Shown here piece after piece: positions 1 to 6,585 of a stretch of 18,089 nt of DNA (position 1 is its first letter; every line of letters begins with the position of its first letter). This DNA comes from Gammaproteobacteria bacterium (GTDB lineage: Bacteria; Pseudomonadota; Gammaproteobacteria; GCA-001735895). The notes beneath the pieces are model-generated. The model was not told the origin of the DNA and ran no database searches. It worked only from the letters and a program-made list of their open reading frames with translations. The position numbers were made by a program, and so were the translations under genes. The stretch is from positions 1 through 18,089 of the forward strand of contig JARFPR010000521.1 of assembly GCA_029288195.1 (NCBI GenBank), given 5' to 3'.

Positions 1-731
1 ACGAACAGGATATCGAACTCATCACAGATCTGGCGGATGCCGTGCAGAAACCCGGGTTCGGCCGGAATAATACGCTGCACCGGTTCGGCAAAAATGGCGG
101 CGATATCGGCGTGATGCTCGGCGACAATCTTGCGCAGGGTATCGAGATCGTTGTAAGGGCAGACCAGCATGGTCGAAACCGTCGCCTCGGGTTGCCCGCT
201 GGAATCGGGTGCACCCTGCGGGTAGGCGCCGGTTTCCTGCGGAAACGTCGAGACGATCGCGTAGTCGTGGTTGCCATGGTAGGCGCCTTCGAATTTGAGT
301 ATCTTGCTGCGCCCGGTAAAAGCACGCGCCAGCCGCATCGCATAGCCCGTGGCCTCGGAACCGGTGGTCGCATAGGCAATTTTTTCGGCACAGGGAATAT
401 CGTTGACGAGGCGCTCAGCCAGGTGTACAGCGACCTCGTTCAGCGAACCGAACATATGTGCGCCGCGCTCGAACTGCTTCTGTGCGGCCTTGACCACGGC
501 GGGATGCGAATGCCCGAGGATCAGCGCACCGGCACCGCCGACGTAATCGATATATTCATTGTCATCGACATCCCACATGCGCGAACCCTTACCATGCGAG
601 TAGATCAGGCGGATATCTTCGGCCAGTGAGTAACTGCCGAGGCCCGAGCCGGGTAAAACGCGATCGGCGATTGCAAACAGGTCGCGCTGCGACAGGTTAC
701 CGGATGATTGTTTAACTGCATGTGATGACAT
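1..731 (-). CDS. Class III (glutamate-1-semialdehyde-type) aminotransferase, C-terminus cut by window edge
   Basis: The reverse strand is open from an ATG at 731 to the left edge and gives about 243 residues of a fold-type I PLP enzyme. Visible marks are an N-terminal segment containing RVLPGSGLGSY, then DVDDNEYIDYVGGAGALILGHSHP, the PLP-phosphate segment TTGSEATGYAMRLARAFTG, and GAYHGNHDYA, all typical of the GSAM/omega-aminotransferase family. The catalytic PLP lysine lies in the missing part. GGAG sits 9 nt upstream of the ATG. The gene follows the Rieske oxygenase by 28 bp on the same strand, so it is probably co-transcribed. GSAM-like enzymes outside haem biosynthesis act on diverse amino or omega-amino acids; with a betaine-type oxygenase beside it, transamination of a demethylated amine is my inference. 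A haem-pathway hemL is less likely because the context is catabolic. Confidence 0.9.
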   Translation of the reverse strand, partial: MSSHAVKQSSGNLSQRDLFAIADRVLPGSGLGSYSLAEDIRLIYSHGKGSRMWDVDDNEYIDYVGGAGALILGHSHPAVVKAAQKQFERGAHMFGSLNEVAVHLAERLVNDIPCAEKIAYATTGSEATGYAMRLARAFTGRSKILKFEGAYHGNHDYAIVSTFPQETGAYPQGAPDSSGQPEATVSTMLVCPYNDLDTLRKIVAEHHADIAAIFAEPVQRIIPAEPGFLHGIRQICDEFDILF

Positions 732-759
732 GATTAAGGACTCCAGAAATCTGCTTCGT

Positions 760-1857
760 CTAGCCGACTGCCTCTCGCAGCCATTGGTGTAATTTATAAA
801 TCGACAGTTCGTTGTATATCCCACCCTCGGGATTCAACACCAGCGGTCCGGGTTTATAACCGCGCGAATTCAGCCCGCGCTGAACTTCCGTGACGATGTC
901 CAGGTCTTCCTGGAAGGTGGTTTCACGATCGTTGTCGATAACCTTTTGCAGGGTTTCGTCAACCTCACCATCGTTCGAGTAAAAGGTGCGAAATACGCGC
1001 ACGTCGTCAACCGCGAGCGGGCGCCAGGTGAAGCTGTTGACAACCCCTCCGGGATAGAACTGGATTGACGTCGCCGGCCACAGGTAAAAGCTGCCGTAAG
1101 CCGCGCCGCCAACGTCATACCAGGCATCGTCGCTGTGCGACGCTTCGGAGGTATGATGTAAAACCTTGCTATTGCCGTAAGGCATAATCGAGTAGGTATC
1201 AGGATCGATGATGCCCTTCGCAAACGATGGATGGCAATTGGGGCAGTGATAACACTCGTTATAGTTCTCTACCGCGACGAACCAGTTGCAACCCTCGTCG
1301 GCGGTATGGTGATAAGCATACTTGCGCTGCTCGACATCCGCGCACAGTTTAAGCATTTCATCGCGGATTCCCGGGTAGGTCGCGTCCATGCTCGCAGCCT
1401 CTGGTTCGAGATTGATGAACAGGAAACCGAGGAAATTCTCGAGCCTGATTTCGGTCAGGCAAATTTTTGATGAATCGAACCCCGGCACCTTGTTCGCATG
1501 GGGCGCTGCCTTTAACTGTCCCTGCAGGTCGTAAGACCAGGCATGGTAAGGGCAGACCAGCAGCTTTTTATTGCCGCTGCCTTCGGCCAGCTTGTGCCCA
1601 CGATGCTGGCAGACGTTGTAAAATGCCTTGATCCCGCCCTCGCGGGTGTGCGTGATGATGATGTCCTGGTCGTAAATTTCGAGCGTCAGGTAATCACCAG
1701 GTTTACTGACCTGGCTCGAATGGCAGGCCATCAACCAGTTCTTGTAAAACACCTCGTCGACGATGCGCCGGTAAAGATTGGGATCGGTAAAGTATTTCGC
1801 ATCAAGCCCCATAACCGGGACACTATCTGCAACCACTTTCAAATCAGGATTCGTCAT
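760..1857 (-). CDS. Rieske oxygenase alpha subunit, glycine betaine/carnitine monooxygenase type
   Basis: This 365-residue protein is the terminal oxygenase of a Rieske non-haem iron system. The [2Fe-2S] ligands are C83-Q-H85 and C102-P-Y-H105. The mononuclear iron site is H204 and H209 in a NECYHCPNCHP segment, with D318 in QEDLDIV the probable third ligand. The residue bridging the two centres is E201, where most ring-hydroxylating dioxygenases have Asp. Glu here is characteristic of carnitine monooxygenase CntA and its quaternary-amine relatives, which oxidatively remove groups from quaternary ammonium compounds. I chose the ATG at 1857 because GGGAGG precedes it; the frame is open 22 codons further upstream but lacks a good start. 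The start overlaps the end of the rpiR-like gene by 14 bp. No beta subunit or FNR-type reductase is adjacent; a ferredoxin and reductase lie about 14 kb away. The exact substrate (glycine betaine, carnitine, proline betaine or other) is unproven. Confidence 0.92.
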   Translation of the reverse strand: MTNPDLKVVADSVPVMGLDAKYFTDPNLYRRIVDEVFYKNWLMACHSSQVSKPGDYLTLEIYDQDIIITHTREGGIKAFYNVCQHRGHKLAEGSGNKKLLVCPYHAWSYDLQGQLKAAPHANKVPGFDSSKICLTEIRLENFLGFLFINLEPEAASMDATYPGIRDEMLKLCADVEQRKYAYHHTADEGCNWFVAVENYNECYHCPNCHPSFAKGIIDPDTYSIMPYGNSKVLHHTSEASHSDDAWYDVGGAAYGSFYLWPATSIQFYPGGVVNSFTWRPLAVDDVRVFRTFYSNDGEVDETLQKVIDNDRETTFQEDLDIVTEVQRGLNSRGYKPGPLVLNPEGGIYNELSIYKLHQWLREAVG

Positions 1858-2752
1858 AAATATTTTCCTCCCAACGAGCGGAATGAAACGCTTCGACGGA
1901 GGCGCTTGCCGCGTCGCCACCACGAACGACCAGTAATGCGCACAGACTTTCGAGCAGTGCGGTTACCGCTGAATTGGAATGAAAGAATTGTGGCGTATGG
2001 GTTGGGGAAACCAGTCCCAGGTCGGCCTCGCGGCACAGCGTCGCCGCGTTGCTGTCAGTTACGCCAATGACTTTTGCGCCTTTCCTTTTTGCCAGCTGCA
2101 CCGCTGCCAGCGTATCGCGGCGGTAGGGCTGGAATGTCATCGCCAATAGACAATCACGCTCATCCATCCGAATCAGGTCGTCCGACGGCAGGCTGCCGTG
2201 ACGTGGTGACAGGATGAAATGATCGAAGCCCATGCGCGCGACATACCAGAAATTGTAGGCCAGCGGGTAAGCCAGGCCGAGGCCAAGCACGTAAACCCGT
2301 CGCGCGTTGATCATCCAGTCAACCGCGCGATCGAGATCCTTTACCGACTGCTGCGCGAACATTTTTTCGGTATTGTCGAGGCAGGCCTCGGCCATGCTGC
2401 CGAACACCGCGGTGCTGCCGCCCTGGCGATCCATCTGTTGCAGCCAGCGCACCCGGTCGGGAGATGAGCCGATGCCACCACGTACGAAATCACGAAAACG
2501 CTCGCGCATGGCTTCGTAACCTTCAAAGCCCAGGTGGCGTGCCAGGCGCACGAAACTGTTGGGGTGTACCTCGGCATTCGTCGCCAGCGTGCGCATCGAT
2601 TGCAACCCGACTTCGTGCGAATGATCGATAATATAACGCGCGCACAACTGCAGCTGGCCGGGCAGGTTGTCAAACTCGGCCAGCAAGCGCTCGAGCACTT
2701 CTTCCTGGGACTGGGGCAATCCAGCTGCGATAACTTCAAATTTTTGTTGCAT
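1844..2752 (-). CDS. RpiR/MurR-family transcriptional regulator (HTH_6 plus SIS domain)
   Basis: This cytoplasmic DNA-binding regulator has about 302 residues. The first 80 or so form an RpiR-type helix-turn-helix (QSMRTLATNAEVHPNSFVRLARHLGFEGYEAMRERF). The rest is a SIS ligand-binding domain (RRVYVLGLGLAYPLAYNF, then DCLLAMTFQPYRRDTLAAVQLAKRKGAKVIGVTDS). SIS domains usually bind phosphosugars, but RpiR members also control amine and amino acid catabolism, which fits here. I start at the ATG at 2752 (MQQKFEVI); the frame stays open to 2848, but that extension would run through the divergent promoter and operator and into the neighbouring gene. There is no clear Shine-Dalgarno before 2752. Its stop falls inside the start of the Rieske gene, which suggests translational coupling. 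The palindrome at 2782-2799 in its promoter region is the natural candidate operator. Confidence 0.9.
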   Translation of the reverse strand: MQQKFEVIAAGLPQSQEEVLERLLAEFDNLPGQLQLCARYIIDHSHEVGLQSMRTLATNAEVHPNSFVRLARHLGFEGYEAMRERFRDFVRGGIGSSPDRVRWLQQMDRQGGSTAVFGSMAEACLDNTEKMFAQQSVKDLDRAVDWMINARRVYVLGLGLAYPLAYNFWYVARMGFDHFILSPRHGSLPSDDLIRMDERDCLLAMTFQPYRRDTLAAVQLAKRKGAKVIGVTDSNAATLCREADLGLVSPTHTPQFFHSNSAVTALLESLCALLVVRGGDAASASVEAFHSARWEENIYDES

Positions 2753-2769
2753 TTGTGACAATTGTGCAC

Positions 2770-2799
2770 TTGATTTAAATAATGATACAAGTGTATCAT
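2770..2799 (+). promoter_or_regulatory. Predicted promoter of the dimethylglycine dehydrogenase-like gene
   Basis: A -35-like TTGATT at 2770-2775 and a -10-like TATCAT at 2794-2799 are separated by 18 bp. The -10 lies inside the palindrome, so a repressor bound there would block polymerase. The start codon follows at 2843 with GGAG at 2831-2834. This is a consensus match by eye only. Confidence 0.45.
2782..2799. promoter_or_regulatory. Palindromic candidate operator for the RpiR-type regulator
   Basis: ATGATACA-AG-TGTATCAT is an inverted repeat with two perfect 8-bp arms and a 2-bp centre. It lies in the 90-bp gap between the divergent rpiR-like and dehydrogenase genes and overlaps the predicted -10 of the latter. 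Assignment to the RpiR-type protein is inferred from position and symmetry. Confidence 0.65.
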
Positions 2800-2842
2800 C
2801 AGCGGATCTTTCGATGCAACAACATTTTTCGGAGTCAACTGG

Positions 2843-5275
2843 ATGCAAAGCAAGGCGAAAATCGTCATTATCGGCGGCGGCGTTATGGGCTGTTCACTCG
2901 CGTACCACTTGTGCAAGGAAGGCGAGAGCGATGTCGTGTTGCTGGAAAAGGCGGAGTTGACCAGCGGCTCAACCTGGCATGCGGCCGGCCAGATCACCCA
3001 CTCGGTCAGTCACTACAGCCTTGCCAAGATGGCGGCTTATGGCACCGAGCTTTACCCGCGCCTCGAGGACGAGACCGGTCAGTCCTGTACCTGGCACGGC
3101 AGCGGCAGTTTGCGCATCGCCTACACCCAGGACGAGGTCGACTGGATCAGGTACACGTTATCGGTAGGCAAGGGTCTCGGTCATGAAATGGAGATCATCG
3201 GCCCCGAACGCATCGCTGAACTGCATCCGTTTTATAATCTCGACGGAGTCATGGCCGCGCTCTACACTCCGCATGACGGGCACGTCGATCCGGCCGGTGT
3301 CGCCTTCTCCATGGCCAAAGGCGCGCGTATGATGGGTGGCAGCGTAATCCGGCAAAATCGGGTTACCGGCATCACCCGTACCGGCGATACTTTCGTGGTG
3401 CATACCGAGCAGGGCGATATCGCGGCCGAGCGCGTGGTCAACTCCGGCGGTACCTACGCACGCCAGGTCGGTGAGTGGGTCGGACTTGATCTGCCGATCG
3501 CGAACATGCTGCACCATTACCTGATCACCGAAACCGTGCCCGAATTCGAGCAGTTAGAAAAGGAATTGCCGGTGATCCGTGACGATTCGCAGGTGTCGGG
3601 TTATATCCGCATGGAGCAGAAGTCCGGATTGATCGGGATATACGAAAAAGAAAACGCAGCCTCGGTCTGGGATGACGGTACGCCGTGGGAATCAGAGAAC
3701 GAACTGTTTGAGCCGGATTATGACCGCATCATGCCCTGGCTCGAAAATGCGCTCGAACGCATGCCGATCCTCGCCGACAAGGGCATCAAGAGCGTCGTGC
3801 ATGGCGCGATTACCCATCCACCGGACGGCAACATGCTATTGGGTCCTTCGGGCGTAAAGAATTTCTGGCTGTGCTGCGGTTCGCAGGTCGGTATCGCCTG
3901 GGGCCCTGGTGCGGGCAAGTACCTGGCGCAATGGATGGTGCATGGCGCAGCCGACGTTTCGATGCGCAGTTTCGATCCGCGTCGCTTTGGTGCTCGTATC
4001 GACGATAATTATCGCGTCAATAAGGCCAAAGAAGATTACCTGTTGCGCCATGAAATTCCGTTCCCGCATCTCGATCGCCCCGATCTTCGGCCCTCGCACT
4101 CGAAACTTTCGCCACTGTACGAAACATTGAAAGATAAGGGTGCCGTTTACGAGGACGTTTATGGTTGGGAACGCCCCTATTGGTACGCGCTTGATGGCGT
4201 TGAACAAAGGCATATCGAGAGTTTCCGGCGTAGCGAGTTATTCGACATTATCGGTAAAGAGGTAAAAAGTATGCGCGCCCATGCCGGGATCGCAGACCTG
4301 ACTGCTTTTGCCAAGGTCGAAATCGGGGGTGCCGACGCGGAGGCTTATCTCGATCGAATCCAGTCGAACAAGGTCCCACAGAAACAGGGCAGTGTTACGT
4401 TGACCTACCTGGTGATGGAAAACGGGCGTATCGAAGGCGAGGCCACGATCATCAAGCTCGGTGAGAATCATTACTACATGGTGTACGCGGCTGTGCGCGA
4501 AGCGGCCTTGTTGAACTGGATGGAGGAACAGCGGCGCGACGGTGAATCAGTTTCCTTAAACAATGTTTCGCAAGATTATGGTGTCATTATGCTGGCCGGG
4601 CCGGCCGCTCGTCGAATTTTCTCCGAATGCACCGATGCAGCGCTCGATAACGCGAGTTTTCGCTGGCTTTCCAGCCAGCACATCACCGTTGCCGGTGTCG
4701 ACCAGGTACGCGCCATGCGCGTAACTTATACCGGTGAGCTCGGTTGGGAACTGCACGTGCCGATGGACGGTATGCTCGCTGTCTACAGTGCACTGGTCTC
4801 GACCTCGCAGAGTGAGGGTATGGTGCATATCGGTTCCGCGACGCTGAACGCGGTGCGCATGGAGAAGGCTTACCGTTCCGGGTCGGAAATCACCAACGAA
4901 GTTACAATAAGCGAAGGCGACGTGGCACGTTTTTCGCGCGATGGCGGATTTCAGGGGGCAGAAGAATCGCTAAAACTAGCCTCGCGCTGGGTGCTTGCTT
5001 ACCTGCAGCTCGATGAACCTGCGCCGGGTTCGGTGCAATGTGATCCGTTAGGTTCGGAATCGGTGTGGCATAACGGCAGTCCGGTCGGGCAGGTTTCCTC
5101 GGGCGGTTACGGCTACGACCAGGGCAGGTATCTCGCATTCGCCTATATCAAACCCGAGCTCAACCAGGTCGGAACCGAGTTCGAAGTCCTGGTCATGGGC
5201 GAACCGCGGCGCGCGGTAATCGTTGAACAATGTGTCTACGACCCACAGAATCTGTTACCACGATCCGAAGATTAG
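2843..5275 (+). CDS. Dimethylglycine/sarcosine dehydrogenase-like FAD oxidoreductase with C-terminal GcvT domain
   Basis: This 810-residue flavoprotein has the two-part layout of mitochondrial-type dimethylglycine and sarcosine dehydrogenases. Residues 5 to about 400 are a DAO-type FAD domain with the dinucleotide motif IIGGGVMG (G11-x-G13-x-x-G16). It also has SGSTWHAAG, whose His46 aligns with the histidine that covalently holds FAD in DMGDH. Residues from about 420 to 800 resemble the GcvT aminomethyltransferase fold that binds tetrahydrofolate; D485 in AGIADLTAF sits at the conserved folate-domain aspartate. The family oxidises N-methyl groups and gives 5,10-methylene-THF when folate is present. 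The ATG at 2843 has GGAG 8 nt upstream. The gene is divergent from the regulator and Rieske gene, suggesting consecutive demethylation steps on one substrate. The precise substrate (dimethylglycine, sarcosine or another N-methyl amino acid) is uncertain. Confidence 0.93.
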   Translation: MQSKAKIVIIGGGVMGCSLAYHLCKEGESDVVLLEKAELTSGSTWHAAGQITHSVSHYSLAKMAAYGTELYPRLEDETGQSCTWHGSGSLRIAYTQDEVDWIRYTLSVGKGLGHEMEIIGPERIAELHPFYNLDGVMAALYTPHDGHVDPAGVAFSMAKGARMMGGSVIRQNRVTGITRTGDTFVVHTEQGDIAAERVVNSGGTYARQVGEWVGLDLPIANMLHHYLITETVPEFEQLEKELPVIRDDSQVSGYIRMEQKSGLIGIYEKENAASVWDDGTPWESENELFEPDYDRIMPWLENALERMPILADKGIKSVVHGAITHPPDGNMLLGPSGVKNFWLCCGSQVGIAWGPGAGKYLAQWMVHGAADVSMRSFDPRRFGARIDDNYRVNKAKEDYLLRHEIPFPHLDRPDLRPSHSKLSPLYETLKDKGAVYEDVYGWERPYWYALDGVEQRHIESFRRSELFDIIGKEVKSMRAHAGIADLTAFAKVEIGGADAEAYLDRIQSNKVPQKQGSVTLTYLVMENGRIEGEATIIKLGENHYYMVYAAVREAALLNWMEEQRRDGESVSLNNVSQDYGVIMLAGPAARRIFSECTDAALDNASFRWLSSQHITVAGVDQVRAMRVTYTGELGWELHVPMDGMLAVYSALVSTSQSEGMVHIGSATLNAVRMEKAYRSGSEITNEVTISEGDVARFSRDGGFQGAEESLKLASRWVLAYLQLDEPAPGSVQCDPLGSESVWHNGSPVGQVSSGGYGYDQGRYLAFAYIKPELNQVGTEFEVLVMGEPRRAVIVEQCVYDPQNLLPRSED

Positions 5276-5318
5276 CGATCACTAAAAAATTAACTCAGAG
5301 TAAAAGTGGAATATTGCT

Positions 5319-5346
5319 GTCATCCCGCGGCTTGACCGCGGGATCC
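5319..5346 (+). repeat. REP-like hairpin, left arm
   Basis: A 28-base unit contains a perfect 9-bp stem (5322-5330 with 5336-5344) around the 5-base loop CTTGA. The stem core is CCCGCGG/CCGCGGG. No T-tract follows, so it is not a standard intrinsic terminator. Confidence 0.8.
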
Positions 5347-5430
5347 ATTGCATATCGAATACACGGCATTAACAGTTCGCATCACAAACGGTCATCTAAT
5401 GAAGTGCGTCTTGCGAGCATGTTTTTAACT

Positions 5431-5458
5431 GGGTCCCGCGGTCGCGCCGCGGGACGAC
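5431..5458 (-). repeat. REP-like hairpin, right arm (inverted copy)
   Basis: This is the inverted copy of the unit at 5319-5346; its reverse complement matches that unit at 24 of 28 bases. It forms its own 9-bp stem (5433-5441 with 5447-5455) around the loop TCGCG. Most differences keep the stem paired, suggesting selection on structure. Confidence 0.8.
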
Positions 5459-5476
5459 AAATAACTAGGAGTAAAA

Positions 5477-5857
5477 ATGGACAACGATTTATTTGAGAAG
5501 GGTCTGGCCAAGCGCAAGGGTACGCTCGGCGCGGAATATGTTGAAAACAACCTGGCCGCGGCCGACGATTTTACGCGCCCGTTCCAGGAAGCAATGACCG
5601 CCTGGTGCTGGGGTTTTGGCTGGGGTGATGAAGTCATCGAGCCGAAGACGCGCTCGATGATGAACCTGGCGATGATCGGTGCCCTCGGCAAGATGCACGA
5701 ATGGGAAATTCACTGCCGCGGAGCGCTCAACAATGGTGTCAGCAAGGAAGAGATACGCGCCATCATCCATGTTGTCGGAATTTACTGCGGCGTACCGCAA
5801 TCGCTGGAATGTTTTCGCGTCGCGCGCAAGGTGCTCGAGGAAGCCGGGGAGTTATAG
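5477..5857 (+). CDS. Carboxymuconolactone decarboxylase-family protein (PcaC-like)
   Basis: This 126-residue all-helical protein has the PcaC-type signature: RSMMNLAMIGALGKMHEWEIHCRGALNNGVSKEEIRAII, then YCGVPQSLECFRVARKVLEE. The histidine in EIHCRGALNNG corresponds to the conserved His of 4-carboxymuconolactone decarboxylases. There is no AhpD-style CxxC pair, so a peroxidase-reductase role is unlikely. The length is normal for the family. AGGAG lies 5 nt before the ATG. It stands alone on the plus strand after the REPIN-like element and overlaps the end of the convergent PaiB-like gene by 6 bp. No other protocatechuate-pathway gene is visible, so a true beta-ketoadipate role is doubtful. 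Members of this family in catabolic clusters often decarboxylate or isomerise other substrates. Confidence 0.88.
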   Translation: MDNDLFEKGLAKRKGTLGAEYVENNLAAADDFTRPFQEAMTAWCWGFGWGDEVIEPKTRSMMNLAMIGALGKMHEWEIHCRGALNNGVSKEEIRAIIHVVGIYCGVPQSLECFRVARKVLEEAGEL

Positions 5858-6436
5858 CAGGGTTTTTCGCATGGCCTGAACCAACGAGACTGACCCTATT
5901 TCATCCAGCCTGTCGATAACTGGTTGATGATCCCGGGCCGGACGGTTCTGGCTGAGTTTGTACTTGCACTGCAACTCTTCGATTTCGATTTCGACACCGA
6001 CGATGGCTTTGAGCATGGCGTCTCGATACTCAGGTTCCCAGGGCTTGTCAAAGCCTGATTCATAGCGCGCGCTCAGGGTTTCCACCAGGGTTGCGATTTC
6101 CCCGGGTCCTTCGAACACACGGCAGCGGCCGTAAATATGCAGTGCCTGGTAGTTCCAGGTCGGTACACCGGGCGTCTGGTACCAACTCGGCGAGATATAA
6201 TCATGCGGCCCCTGGAAAGTGACCAACACCTGCTGGTCTTCGAGTGTTTGCCAGTGCGGATTCTGTCGAGCCAGGTGACAGTTCAAATATTTTCGATCAT
6301 CGGTAACCAGGAAGGGCAGATGCGAGGCGGTCAGGCGATGATCGGCGACTGAAATCAGCTGGCCGAAGGCATTGGCGTCGAGAAACGAGAAGATCTCTTC
6401 CTGCTCGGTAACGCTGAAGTGACTGGGTACATACAT
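5852..6436 (-). CDS. PaiB-family FMN-binding protein (annotated as negative transcriptional regulator)
   Basis: The 194-residue protein begins MYVPSHF, the usual start of the PaiB family. It continues with a split-barrel flavin-reductase-like core: GQLISVADHRLTASHLPFLV, LNCHLARQNPHWQTL, VLVTFQGPHDYISPSWY and VPTWNYQALHIYGRCRVFE. Family members bind FMN or haem-like ligands. Bacillus PaiB represses sporulation and protease genes, but most proteobacterial members are uncharacterised, so a regulatory role is by name only. GAGGAA lies about 11 nt upstream of the ATG at 6436, rather far. The gene is convergent with the carboxymuconolactone decarboxylase gene (6-bp overlap) and divergent from the dehydrogenase at 6586 across 149 bp. 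It could act on that neighbour, but I see no convincing operator. Confidence 0.87.
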   Translation of the reverse strand: MYVPSHFSVTEQEEIFSFLDANAFGQLISVADHRLTASHLPFLVTDDRKYLNCHLARQNPHWQTLEDQQVLVTFQGPHDYISPSWYQTPGVPTWNYQALHIYGRCRVFEGPGEIATLVETLSARYESGFDKPWEPEYRDAMLKAIVGVEIEIEELQCKYKLSQNRPARDHQPVIDRLDEIGSVSLVQAMRKTLL

Positions 6437-6585
6437 GGGTGGTGTCGTTCCTCGGGTAGTTGAATTCTGGCCTGAGTTAGTGCTGCTGGCTGAATATAAG
6501 TAAAAGCGATCGCTGTTGCTATTTTTTTCGTTTTACTTGCCCGGACTCGAAGAGTAGATTGACAACTTTTCCGCGGAGAACAAGC

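Larger units (their letters stand above)
5319..5458. repeat. REPIN-like inverted REP doublet
   Basis: Two REP-like hairpins in opposite orientation flank 84 bases of lower-GC sequence with no coding sense, in the 201-bp gap between the dehydrogenase and carboxymuconolactone decarboxylase genes. Inverted REP pairs of this kind (REPINs) are moved by RAYT transposases encoded elsewhere in the genome. The doublet could also protect or attenuate read-through transcript. Its mobility is inferred from structure alone. Confidence 0.6.

Noticed and set aside
42..629. Long open frame on the plus strand near the left edge (195 codons)
   Set aside because: It is antisense to the aminotransferase, whose protein shows clear family motifs; the plus-strand translation resembles no family.
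1858..1923. 22-codon N-terminal extension of the Rieske oxygenase
   Set aside because: It lies within the regulator gene, has no good start, and the ATG at 1857 has a strong GGGAGG.
2341..2997. 218-codon minus-strand frame over the divergent promoter
   Set aside because: It overlaps the regulator in another frame and crosses into the dehydrogenase gene; its composition is not protein-like.
5319..5458. CRISPR array or intrinsic terminator
   Set aside because: There are only two units, in opposite orientation, with no regular spacers and no T-tract after either stem.
5477..5857. AhpD-type alkyl hydroperoxidase
   Set aside because: The CxxC motif of AhpD is missing and the HCRGALNNG pattern is PcaC-like.
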